Source: Bacteroidales bacterium (lineage in GTDB: Bacteria > Bacteroidota > Bacteroidia > Bacteroidales > UBA932). Taken from it: DNA of 64,000 nucleotides. Position 1 is the first letter of the stretch; each line of letters begins with the position of its first letter. Made by a program: the position numbers and the translations under genes. Positions 50,550 through 59,438 of the stretch are shown one piece after another. The notes under the pieces are model-generated. The model did no database searches and was not told the origin of the DNA. It saw nothing but the letters and a program-made list of their open reading frames with translations. Location of the stretch: positions 1 to 64,000 of the forward strand of contig JAEESO010000008.1 of the NCBI GenBank assembly GCA_016286385.1, written 5' to 3'.

Positions 50550-53255
50550 TAATGAGTTTAACATAAATTCTACTAAAACCGGCCAGTGATCGGAGGGTAA
50601 AACATCGTCGTAATTGCGTCGTATTACCCTGTATGAATCGGGAACAAGGCCCCATTTGAAATAAACGTCATCGTAGCGGTGATACCACTTGGCCGCCTGC
50701 TCATCCGTGTCGCTCCATGCGTTATAAGTGGCTACGGGGCCGTATTTGCAGTTAGTTTCAACCAGCAAGTCGTCGTAGTAGGCATCGGTGAAGAAGGCCT
50801 TGAATCGCTCGTTTCCAGATTCGGTGGTGGCGCTGTTCATGTCGCCCACAAGTATCGTCGGTATGCTTCCTCCGCTCAAGGTTGTTGCCCTTTCGATAAT
50901 CAGTTCGGCCGATTTGTCCCTCACCGTGACACAACGCTCCTCAAGTTCTTCCTCCGAAAGGCCTCCTGTTCCGGCAATACCGGACGAGTACACCTCAAGG
51001 TGAGTATTCATAAACAGAAGGGTATTGCCTGTCTGTGTGTCGCGCAGCTTGACCCAGATGCAGATGCGGCTGCGCGGGATGGTAACGTCTATCCATGGCG
51101 AGCCAGGCTTCGAATTAGGCGTGTCCGGATTCGGACTCAGCCAGAACTGGCCCCAGTCGAGTTTGGTAAAACGGGAACTCTTCCATGCGATGCACGGCTC
51201 TTCATAGCCGGATTCCTGGAAAGAATAGCCGGAGAGCTGCGACTTGAGGTAAGTCCTTTGATCAGACGTGGACTCCTGGAAACCGATAACGTCGAAGCCG
51301 TAGTCCTGTATGAGGCGCACCACCTTGGTCTTGCGTACGTCCCATGCTCTGTCGCCTGTGTCCTTGTCGGTTATGAAACGGATATTGAATGTTCCGGCTC
51401 TGAGCCTTGGTGAGGGAGAAACGGAAGCATCGGCGTTACCAAGGAAGATCTCCCGCACATAGCCTCCCGTCTGCTCGGTCATATAGAGAACCGATTCGTC
51501 CGGACTCAGCATCATGCCGCCGAAGGAATTGAATGTAGCGCCACTCCCTACTCCGTCGCCCACCTCGCGATAGGCTGCCTGTGTCGACCCGGCAACGGTA
51601 GATACGACTGCATCCGCGTAACCGGCCAGACCGGGCACTATCTTTCTCAAACGGTAATTGTCTCCCAGGTAGATGACTCCTCCGGAAGTAACCACAACAG
51701 AATTCAGGTTGTTGGTAAATTTGGCGGTGCGGGGACGACCGGCAGTGCCGTCATCAATGGTGTTGGCGGCTTTTTCCCCGGCAATGAGCTCCTGCTCGCC
51801 ACTAACAGTGTCGAGCCGAATCACCTGGCCGCCGTTGGTTGTGACAATCATGTCGCCATAAGGGTCGAACGCCATGCTTAGCGGACGCTTGCCGTCAAAA
51901 CTGTAGGTTGCCGACGGCGAGGCTGCGTTAAGGTTTCCTCCGTCGAAACGATAAATTGCATAATTGTCCCATACCGCCACATAGGCGTTCCCGGCAGAAT
52001 CGAATTTGACGTCCACCGGGCTCTTTCCGGAATAATCGGAGCGCAGGAGGGTGAATGCGCCGGAAGAAACGTTGTACGAATAAATCTTACCCTGGGCTTT
52101 TTCCGCAAAATAAACCAAACCGTCCCTATAAGTGCCGTACCACGGGACATAGGACGAACTCTCATAGGTTTGTGGCTCGGAAACCGTTTTGGAATCGAGA
52201 TTCCAGATACGCACGCTCTGGTTCTGGTCGAGAATGAATGCCGTATGGCCGGGATTTATCCAGCCAAGACCGCGAGGGCAGCCCATCACCACGTTTGAGT
52301 AATCTCCCCCGGTTTTAGAGCCAGCAGCCGTATTGCGGCCTTTCTGCCCGAACAGCGTCGTTACGGAATACGGACTTGGAACAGGAACTTCCGGCATAGG
52401 CTTGATTGCTGTGCGTTCAATTTGAAGGTTTGTCGCCGTTCGTAGCGTTCCCGGGATGAGTTCTCCCTCTAAGGTTGCAAGATACAGCCTGATTTTCGGA
52501 TACAGATGTGACGCTCCGGGCCCCACGGGCAACGGGATATAGAAGGTTTTCTCCGATGAAGAACCGGGAGGGAACGATATGTTTATTTCCCCGTCTCCGC
52601 CAGACCTCGCCTGCAGGTATGGAGTGTCCGATTCGAACGCGCCGTTCCAGCCGACAACCTGCAGGGAACTGGTGGTTTCGTAGCCCGGCGTCACGACAAC
52701 GAGGCTCGCGGCATCGGAAGGAATGTTGGTGTAAACAACCTTGAGCAGGCCGCACATATTGGTAAAACTGAGAGGCGTTCCGGAAAGGACTTTTGCAATC
52801 ATCGGGGCCTCGAGATTACCCTCTGACCAGTCGTAACGGTTCTTGAGGTTCAATGTCATAGTACCCGCATCCACAATGCAATTCTCCTCGGCAAGCGAAG
52901 GATATATGGCAAATCCTTCAGCGCCGAACAGAACCGTTTTCGCAGTAGACTCATTTTTCACAAAGGTAACCTCTCCTGCCGACGGCATCCCTGAATACTT
53001 GAAGTCGATGGTGCCTTCCTCGGCTGCTGCCACCCGGATGCGGTCGTCCGTCATCCAGGAATACACCGGGCCGACGAAGGCTGTCTTGCTCACCGGTTCT
53101 GCGAAAACAGCCTTGAGACTGTCGGCTGAGACATTCTCAATCTCCGACTGCTCACCGCCAGGAGTTGTTCCCGATTCTTGCTTCCGGCAGGCGGCTCCTA
53201 CTAACGCCGTCATTGTAAGAATCGCAAATGTTTTTACAAAACAGAGTTTTTTCAT
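50547..53255 (-). CDS. Fimbrillin-like/NHL-propeller/EEP phosphodiesterase fusion lipoprotein
   Basis: This 902-residue lipoprotein (Cys23, VGAACRKQ) has three parts. A fimbrillin-like domain (about 40-290; SKTAFVGPVYSWMTDDRIRV) and an NHL-type propeller (about 300-620; VDVKFDSAGNAYVAV) are followed by an endonuclease/exonuclease/phosphatase domain (about 635-902). The EEP motifs are complete: AGTFNIRF, IGFQES, FMNTHLEV, GDMNS and SDHWPVLVEF. It should cut a phosphodiester at the cell surface while the propeller binds the substrate or a partner. The order of domains is unusual. It overlaps the free-standing EEP gene by ATGA. Confidence 0.85.
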   Translation of the reverse strand: MKKLCFVKTFAILTMTALVGAACRKQESGTTPGGEQSEIENVSADSLKAVFAEPVSKTAFVGPVYSWMTDDRIRVAAAEEGTIDFKYSGMPSAGEVTFVKNESTAKTVLFGAEGFAIYPSLAEENCIVDAGTMTLNLKNRYDWSEGNLEAPMIAKVLSGTPLSFTNMCGLLKVVYTNIPSDAASLVVVTPGYETTSSLQVVGWNGAFESDTPYLQARSGGDGEINISFPPGSSSEKTFYIPLPVGPGASHLYPKIRLYLATLEGELIPGTLRTATNLQIERTAIKPMPEVPVPSPYSVTTLFGQKGRNTAAGSKTGGDYSNVVMGCPRGLGWINPGHTAFILDQNQSVRIWNLDSKTVSEPQTYESSSYVPWYGTYRDGLVYFAEKAQGKIYSYNVSSGAFTLLRSDYSGKSPVDVKFDSAGNAYVAVWDNYAIYRFDGGNLNAASPSATYSFDGKRPLSMAFDPYGDMIVTTNGGQVIRLDTVSGEQELIAGEKAANTIDDGTAGRPRTAKFTNNLNSVVVTSGGVIYLGDNYRLRKIVPGLAGYADAVVSTVAGSTQAAYREVGDGVGSGATFNSFGGMMLSPDESVLYMTEQTGGYVREIFLGNADASVSPSPRLRAGTFNIRFITDKDTGDRAWDVRKTKVVRLIQDYGFDVIGFQESTSDQRTYLKSQLSGYSFQESGYEEPCIAWKSSRFTKLDWGQFWLSPNPDTPNSKPGSPWIDVTIPRSRICIWVKLRDTQTGNTLLFMNTHLEVYSSGIAGTGGLSEEELEERCVTVRDKSAELIIERATTLSGGSIPTILVGDMNSATTESGNERFKAFFTDAYYDDLLVETNCKYGPVATYNAWSDTDEQAAKWYHRYDDVYFKWGLVPDSYRVIRRNYDDVLPSDHWPVLVEFMLNSL

Positions 53256-54214
53256 AAAGAGAAATCTATCAGGATGGGCAGGTGGTCCGACGGGAGGAAA
53301 AAGCCGTGCACCTCTGAACTGCGCACAGGCGTAGTATATGTATCTTCAATGATGTCTGCGCCGATCACCCTGTCCATAAGCGCCGGGGTGGCGTAAACGA
53401 AGTCGATGCGGGTGTTGCTCTGGGCGGAACGGAAGAAAGCGTCCGGGTGTTTTTCTTTCACCACGTCAAGGTACGGGGTATTGTCGAGAATATAGTCGTG
53501 GGCGAGAAAGCGCAGGTCGTCCTCAGGGTAGCAGTAGAAGGCGTTGTCGCGGCGGGAGACGGCATTGAAGTCTCCCATCATCAGCCAGTATTCTTCGGAG
53601 GCCGCTGGTTCCGAGAGGACCGTGTTCCGGCAGATGACTTCCATTTCCATGCGGCGGTAGCGGTCGCCTCCGTTGCGGGCTGCGTCGGCCTTCTGCTCTG
53701 CCTTGGAAGCATGCTTGAGCCGGAAATCACAAGCCAGAGGACTCGAGTGCAACGTAACTATGTTGAGTGTTTTACCGCGGACTTTTAAACGGGCCCAGCC
53801 AGCTCCGTGAACCACGAGCGAATCGGGTGCCGAGCCTGTTATACGGGCGACGTTTTTGATTGGATAACGCGAGGTTATCACCTGGGGATAACTGTCGCAA
53901 TGCGCTCCGACATATATATACCTGTGGCCGTAACGGCGGGCGAGTTTTTTCCACCCGCCCACCAGATAACGGTCTTCCGCCGGCATTTTTACGTCGGTGC
54001 CTGTCTTATAGATGGTTTCGGCTTCACACCAGACACAGATATCTGGCCTGCAGCCCTTTACCCACGAGACAAAGGCGTCGTAATTATCCTCCTGCCCCGC
54101 CCACATCCCGTTCTGGATATTCCAGTACAGGAGCCGGAGCGGCTTTTCGCCGCCCCAACTCACAGCACTGAAACACAGCACGACAAGCGCGCAGAGTGTC
54201 AGGAATTTTTTCAT
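53252..54214 (-). CDS. Secreted EEP-family phosphodiesterase/nuclease
   Basis: From the ATG at 54214 (MKKFLTLCALVVLCFSAVSWGG) the protein has 320 residues with a signal peptide and a full endonuclease/exonuclease/phosphatase fold: LLYWNIQNGM, VWCEAE, LHSSPLACDF, MMGDFNAV, TRIDFVYA and SDHLPILIDF. The family covers DNase I-like nucleases, sphingomyelinases and inositol-phosphate phosphatases, so the bond is a phosphoester but the substrate is open. It begins four bases after the TIG-propeller gene. Confidence 0.87.
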   Translation of the reverse strand: MKKFLTLCALVVLCFSAVSWGGEKPLRLLYWNIQNGMWAGQEDNYDAFVSWVKGCRPDICVWCEAETIYKTGTDVKMPAEDRYLVGGWKKLARRYGHRYIYVGAHCDSYPQVITSRYPIKNVARITGSAPDSLVVHGAGWARLKVRGKTLNIVTLHSSPLACDFRLKHASKAEQKADAARNGGDRYRRMEMEVICRNTVLSEPAASEEYWLMMGDFNAVSRRDNAFYCYPEDDLRFLAHDYILDNTPYLDVVKEKHPDAFFRSAQSNTRIDFVYATPALMDRVIGADIIEDTYTTPVRSSEVHGFFLPSDHLPILIDFSL

Positions 54215-54218
54215 AGGT

Positions 54219-56066
54219 TTATTCGGCAGAAACGGTAACCTTGCGTATACGGTGGCTGCCGCCGTCTGCCACATAGAAAGCTCCTGTAGCGGGATCCTTG
54301 GTGAGCATTCCCTGAGCCCTGAATTTCACCTCAGAGAGGCCGTCGCCATCAACACACCCGCCGACACAAGGCTGACCGGCGAGGGTCTTGACCACGCCCT
54401 TGGAATAATCTCCGCCAACTCCGGGGATAATAACACGGAAGGTAAGGCTGGTCTGGTCGTTGAAATATATGCAGCCGTCATTATCCCAATAGATACCGCT
54501 CATCGCACCTATTGTAGCCGTAAGCGGATTGCCTGCGTCACCGTCGGTGAAATTGGAACTTGTCGGTTTTGTGCCGGAGCCGGCCACTACCGTATATGTG
54601 CCAGACTCTAGATCCAGGAGTGAGAATTTGTAGCCTCCATTGCAGCCGATGGCAAGGACAGTCTTTGCCGGGTTGAATGCTATGGTGTAGATGCCGGTTG
54701 GGGAGCCCGAATAAGTTTTTACGTACTTGCCATCATAAGCAACGACAACTTCCTTTGCATCACGGTTGGAAATGTACATGTTGTCTGCTGAATCGAAAAC
54801 ACAGTTCATCGGGACAGCAGCCGCTTTGGTCGTTCCATCTTCCTTCAGGATGGAATATTCGGTCCAATTACCGTCGACTATCTTTCCGTAAGCCCCTGTC
54901 GCTTTGAGACAGACATGGAATTCTCCCTTTGAATTGAAGGCTCCGCCCCAGGGATATTTCCCGTTGCCGATTTTGCTATTGTCCGCAACCATCTTCATCT
55001 CATAATTGCTGAGGGACACGCGTTCAATACCGTGATAAGGTCCATTACCGCCGCGACTGGTTACCCAAATCTCTGTTCCTGCCGGGTTGAGCACCATACA
55101 TTCAGGCATAGCGATATTGGCCGCAAGACCAACTCCTTCGATATTGGTCGATGTGCCGCTGACGTAGTTACCAAGGACACACTCAACCTTGTATTTCGCA
55201 ACCTGATAGAAGCGCACCGGGCCTGCAGTGACGGGAGCCGCTCCGGACACCTTGATGGTGAACTCATAGTCCTTGAGATTCTCAAGACCGGCAGGAACGT
55301 CGAACTTGATTCCGTCTTCACCGGAAACGGTGACGGTTGCCTCTTTCTCTCCGAAGAGGACGGTCACGTCCTCGATATTGTCGGAGAATCCCGTACCGAC
55401 CACTGTGACTTCGTCTCCTGCCGTTATCATGACGGGAGATACTTCATCAACAGTGATAACGCGGTCGAACTTGTAGGTGAACAGCTGGGGCTCGGAAGTC
55501 TCATCGCCCTTGAGCACGAGAACCGCAACTTCACCCATTCCTTCGGGAACGATGACGGTGATGGCGGTTTCGGTAATGCTCTTGATTTCCGCGACGGCCT
55601 CGCCGAACAGCACGCTCACTGCAGAGGGATCGGTGCCGAAGTTTTCACCGGATATCACCACCTCGTCGCCAATCTTGGCTTCGGCGGGAGCAATTCCGCT
55701 GACACTCATGGGAAGAACAACCTTGAGATAGGTAAAAGAGACCTCTTCCTTGGACGACTTGCCGTTCACGGTAACCTTTACGGCGGCCTTTCCTTCAGGG
55801 TTCTCCGGGAGAACGATCTTAAGGGTGGTGGCGGAGGCTTCGCGGACTTCCGCTTCTGCGGCGCCGACCACAACCTTGTTTTCTGCCGCAGTGGCGGAGA
55901 AGTTCTCACCGGTAATGGTGGCCACGTCTCCTGCATAGCCGCTGGCGGGCTGGATCTTTGTCACAACGGGAGCTTTCGCTTCCGGTTCGTCAGCCTTTTC
56001 GTCGGGCTTCTGGCATGCTGCAAATGCGAGCAGAGCCGCAGCCGCAATCAATAAAATCTTTTTCAT
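54219..56066 (-). CDS. Lipoprotein with three IPT/TIG domains and an NHL propeller
   Basis: The 615-residue lipoprotein (lipobox Cys18, FAACQKPDE) has an acidic stretch after the cysteine that fits a surface-export signal. Three IPT/TIG immunoglobulin-like domains follow (about 34-115, 118-200, 203-285; KIQPASGYAGDVATITGENF and GIAPAEAKIGDEVVISGENF), then an NHL-type propeller (about 290-615). In SusC/SusD loci such proteins are usually surface glycan-binding proteins. It is followed by the EEP gene after four bases. Confidence 0.85.
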   Translation of the reverse strand: MKKILLIAAAALLAFAACQKPDEKADEPEAKAPVVTKIQPASGYAGDVATITGENFSATAAENKVVVGAAEAEVREASATTLKIVLPENPEGKAAVKVTVNGKSSKEEVSFTYLKVVLPMSVSGIAPAEAKIGDEVVISGENFGTDPSAVSVLFGEAVAEIKSITETAITVIVPEGMGEVAVLVLKGDETSEPQLFTYKFDRVITVDEVSPVMITAGDEVTVVGTGFSDNIEDVTVLFGEKEATVTVSGEDGIKFDVPAGLENLKDYEFTIKVSGAAPVTAGPVRFYQVAKYKVECVLGNYVSGTSTNIEGVGLAANIAMPECMVLNPAGTEIWVTSRGGNGPYHGIERVSLSNYEMKMVADNSKIGNGKYPWGGAFNSKGEFHVCLKATGAYGKIVDGNWTEYSILKEDGTTKAAAVPMNCVFDSADNMYISNRDAKEVVVAYDGKYVKTYSGSPTGIYTIAFNPAKTVLAIGCNGGYKFSLLDLESGTYTVVAGSGTKPTSSNFTDGDAGNPLTATIGAMSGIYWDNDGCIYFNDQTSLTFRVIIPGVGGDYSKGVVKTLAGQPCVGGCVDGDGLSEVKFRAQGMLTKDPATGAFYVADGGSHRIRKVTVSAE

Positions 56067-56087
56067 TGTTTTGTGTTTTTAAATGGG

Positions 56088-58466
56088 TTATTTGTTGTAA
56101 CGTATTGCTATATATTCTATGGTGTTGTCGTGATAGCCGCTTCCCGTTTCGGTCCCTATTACGGCATTGGCGTAATCTCCGCCGTCGGAACACAGGTCGG
56201 AGGTGGGCATCAGCCGTATATACACGTTCGGCTTGCCGAGAATCTCGAGCGGCAGGGAGAAGTCCATCGCCTTGAAACCCACGATGGAGCTGTAGAGGGT
56301 ATTGGACCACTGGGAGATGTCGGGCACGGTGTATTCCGCTATAAGGTGCCATTTACTGTCGTCTGCAGGGTCCATGGAGTCTACCTCGCTCCACTCTGCC
56401 TTCCAGTAGCGGGGGGCGTAGAACTTCTGGGCGGTGTTCATCTGGGAAATCTGAAGGGAGAGATGGTCTGTGACTATGCCTTCAGTGGAGAAATTCAGCA
56501 TCCAGGCGTAGCCTCGGCCGAGGTCGTAGTCCCACCACTTCTGCGAACGGAAGGTGCAATAGGTGTCGGAGGCGCACCATGTACGGCCGGCCATGTTGCC
56601 GCCGTTGGCGATGCGTATCTTGTTCTCCTCGTCCGTCACGGAGCCTTCCATCCATTCCGGATTGCCGTCCTTGTTCACGGCCACCCAATCGTCCATCTCG
56701 GCATTCCAGTGTTCCTTCGCCGGATCAAGCACGATTCCCAGGCCGTTCACGTTCCCCACATGATATCCGAATAGATAATTGGCATTCATGCCCATGGGAC
56801 CGAGATAGCTGAAACAAACCTCTGACTGAAGATGCTGTCCGCGCCTGAAGTCTTCTCCCTCAACCGTGTAATCCTTGAGTTCGGAGCCGGTGTACTTCTT
56901 CTGATAGGTGTGGGTAAACCAGCCGTTGGTCCCGTAGGTCGGCCGCATCACGGAATCGGCCGGATCGGGGTTCCAGAAGCGGTACTCTGTGAGTAGCGCG
57001 GAGAAACTGTCTTCCACACTGTCATTCATTCCGCTCCAGATATCTTCCTTGTCCTGATGACGGATCTGGTACCGGCCGATATTACCTAGTTCCTGGTCCA
57101 TGTCGATATCCAGGAGGTCGGCGCCCTGCTTCCAGGTGAAACGGGAGTAGCGTTCGTGCACTATCACTCCGGAGATATTCCCGCTGCCGTAGGGCAGTCG
57201 CGTGCCGTCGTTACGGTACAGACAGACGGAATTGGTGTACATATAGAAGCTGTTGCCGTCTTTGTCGCGAAGCAGGCGCGGATACTTGCTGATGCGGTCC
57301 ACGTTGCTGGCGATGGAGTAACCCTCGTTGATAGGCATGACAGCGCCCTTTCTCAAAGGTATTTCCACGTCTTTCAGGGTAACATACGTGAAGATGTCGT
57401 CGTCGGTGAGATCCTTGAAAGCCTTAACCTTTTCAGGAACGTCGCCCTTGCTGCCGCCTGTCTGGGAAACTACCATCGAAGACAAAACGCCCTTCACGCA
57501 GAATCGCGTCGGCTCTTCGTCTTTCTCAAGCTCCGTCCCCTTGAGACGCACGCTGACGTGGTCGTAACGGTTGAAGATGTTGTCTTCCGGGGTTGCAGTC
57601 AGCAGCATTATACCGCAGCTGCCGTCGTACGCCTCCAGATATACGGTGCACTTGGTGCCGGAATAGTCTATGGAAGATGTAGTCTTCTGCTCGTTTTCGC
57701 CGGCGTTCCCGCCGGGAGTGTTGCTTACCACAATGCCTTCCACGAGGATGTCTTCGTTGATGACTCCGTCCCCATAATAACTCCTGAGGTCTGCAATTGA
57801 AATAAGCTCTCCGAGGATCTCGTTGGAGTTTTTCTGGGAGAAGTTGAGCTGCAGTTGGAACAGTTCGCCCCAGCCGTCCACGAAGGACAGAATCACAGCG
57901 GCCGTACGGACCTTGACAGGGTCTTCGTTCGGGAGCGTCGTGATCCTGATGTTCCCGCCTTCGATGGTTACCCCGGTAATCCAGTCGCTGTCTTCCAGGT
58001 AGTTGATGGTCACCTGCATATCCGAGATGTCGATATTGGTGTTGATGGGAGCCACGGCGTCTCCTCCGCTGCCCGCACCGATAATCGACGGGTTGTCGAT
58101 GGAAAGCGTGGTCTCCATCATCCCCTTCTGCTTGATGAGCACGGTGTCGCGACGGGTATCGAGTTCCGAGCAGAGCACCAACCCTGCCATGCGGCGGAAA
58201 CCTTCGTTGAGCGACGCTGTCACTGTGATGGTTCCATCCCCTTTGCCCGAGGTCGCCCCGAGAGTGAGCCAGGAGGCTTCCCTGTCGACTTCAACAGTAT
58301 AGTCGCTGTTGGAGTAGATTTGAAGGTCTATCTTTCCTCCGTCCGCCTCAAGCAGGTAGGACGACTCGGGCGTACCGAGCTCAACCAGCGGAACGAAGGC
58401 GGAATCATCCACCTTGCAGGCTGCGAGGAGAAGGAGAGATGCCATTATGATTATTGACTTTTTCAT
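56088..58466 (-). CDS. BACON/DUF5689-type surface lipoprotein
   Basis: The 792-residue lipoprotein (Cys17, LLAACKVDD) begins with two BACON-like repeats (about 30-215), continues with a DUF5689/OB-fold-like part (about 218-330; GVINEDILVEGIVVSNTPGG) and ends with a long domain of unknown type (about 450-792; YTNSVCLYRNDGTRLPYG is near its border). The Lys-Val-Asp-Asp after the lipid cysteine fits a Bacteroidota surface signal. It is likely a substrate-binding partner of the SusC/SusD pair. It starts three bases after the shorter BACON gene. Confidence 0.78.
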   Translation of the reverse strand: MKKSIIIMASLLLLAACKVDDSAFVPLVELGTPESSYLLEADGGKIDLQIYSNSDYTVEVDREASWLTLGATSGKGDGTITVTASLNEGFRRMAGLVLCSELDTRRDTVLIKQKGMMETTLSIDNPSIIGAGSGGDAVAPINTNIDISDMQVTINYLEDSDWITGVTIEGGNIRITTLPNEDPVKVRTAAVILSFVDGWGELFQLQLNFSQKNSNEILGELISIADLRSYYGDGVINEDILVEGIVVSNTPGGNAGENEQKTTSSIDYSGTKCTVYLEAYDGSCGIMLLTATPEDNIFNRYDHVSVRLKGTELEKDEEPTRFCVKGVLSSMVVSQTGGSKGDVPEKVKAFKDLTDDDIFTYVTLKDVEIPLRKGAVMPINEGYSIASNVDRISKYPRLLRDKDGNSFYMYTNSVCLYRNDGTRLPYGSGNISGVIVHERYSRFTWKQGADLLDIDMDQELGNIGRYQIRHQDKEDIWSGMNDSVEDSFSALLTEYRFWNPDPADSVMRPTYGTNGWFTHTYQKKYTGSELKDYTVEGEDFRRGQHLQSEVCFSYLGPMGMNANYLFGYHVGNVNGLGIVLDPAKEHWNAEMDDWVAVNKDGNPEWMEGSVTDEENKIRIANGGNMAGRTWCASDTYCTFRSQKWWDYDLGRGYAWMLNFSTEGIVTDHLSLQISQMNTAQKFYAPRYWKAEWSEVDSMDPADDSKWHLIAEYTVPDISQWSNTLYSSIVGFKAMDFSLPLEILGKPNVYIRLMPTSDLCSDGGDYANAVIGTETGSGYHDNTIEYIAIRYNK

Positions 58467-58469
58467 ATT

Positions 58470-59438
58470 CTAACCCTTTTGCATGACAGTGAATGACGCT
58501 TTTACGCTGGCGCCGGAATCGTCGGTGAAATCGATGCTTATCTTGGCCGAACGAAGTTTTCCGGAAGCATTCTCCGACAGATTGAACTGCAGTCCCTTGG
58601 AGGTGAGCTTCAGGGCGGTTATCCAGTCGCAGGTTTCCGGAACGGCGAGTGTCACATCGTACGGATAGATATTGTTGAGCGTGGCATCGGCCGTGATTGT
58701 CGCTGCTTCCTTCTCGTAGGTGCCGCTCACGCTCTTGAGCGTGAATTTAGGTCCGTCCATAGTCTGATTCACGGTAATGACGCTCTTGAGCGTGCGTCCG
58801 GTGGGATCGTCGATGTTCATGAGTATCTGAGCATTGCGCAGGCTGCCGGAGGAATTGTCCGCCACGGTGAACGCAAGACCGTTCCATGATGGTTTGGCCG
58901 ACAGGATCCAATGTGACGGATCGGTATCGACGCCGGAGATGACCACGGTATCCTTGGTGTTTTCAGGAGTGGTGTAGATGGCCTTGGCCACCAGTGCATC
59001 CGCGCTGTAATACAGGTTGCTTGTCGCCGACACCCTCACCTGCCCGCCGACCCTGAGCACAGGCACGGAAGCGTCGGTGAAACGGAACGACGGAGTGGTG
59101 ACGGGGCCGTTCTGAAGCATGAAGACCGTATCGCGGTTTGCGCCGCTCTCCAGCACTATTCCCACCTGTCGGGCGATACCATAGTTTGCGGCAAACGTGA
59201 AAACAAGCTCGGAGTTGCCGCTGCCGGACGTACGGTCAATGGCCGCCCAACGCACGCTATGGTCGAAGTGCGCAGTCCAGTCGCCGCTGGAATACACCAG
59301 CACATGCGTGGAGCCGCCGTCTTTCGACAGCGTGATATGACGCCCCGCCACGGAGAGCGGAAGGTCCATCTCATATGGTTTGTCGCAGGCGGCGACGATG
59401 GCCGCCAGAACGAGCATTTTACATACCGTATTGCGCAT
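58470..59438 (-). CDS. BACON-domain lipoprotein
   Basis: The 322-residue lipoprotein (MRNTVCKMLVLAAIVAACDK, Cys18) has about three BACON-like repeats. The second and third share a SWNGLAFTVADNSSGSLRNA / TSKGLQFNLSENASGKLRSA pattern. There is no enzyme motif. It overlaps the end of susD by 20 bases, so I kept the first ATG, which gives a better signal peptide than Met8. It is likely a surface binding protein. Confidence 0.8.
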   Translation of the reverse strand: MRNTVCKMLVLAAIVAACDKPYEMDLPLSVAGRHITLSKDGGSTHVLVYSSGDWTAHFDHSVRWAAIDRTSGSGNSELVFTFAANYGIARQVGIVLESGANRDTVFMLQNGPVTTPSFRFTDASVPVLRVGGQVRVSATSNLYYSADALVAKAIYTTPENTKDTVVISGVDTDPSHWILSAKPSWNGLAFTVADNSSGSLRNAQILMNIDDPTGRTLKSVITVNQTMDGPKFTLKSVSGTYEKEAATITADATLNNIYPYDVTLAVPETCDWITALKLTSKGLQFNLSENASGKLRSAKISIDFTDDSGASVKASFTVMQKG

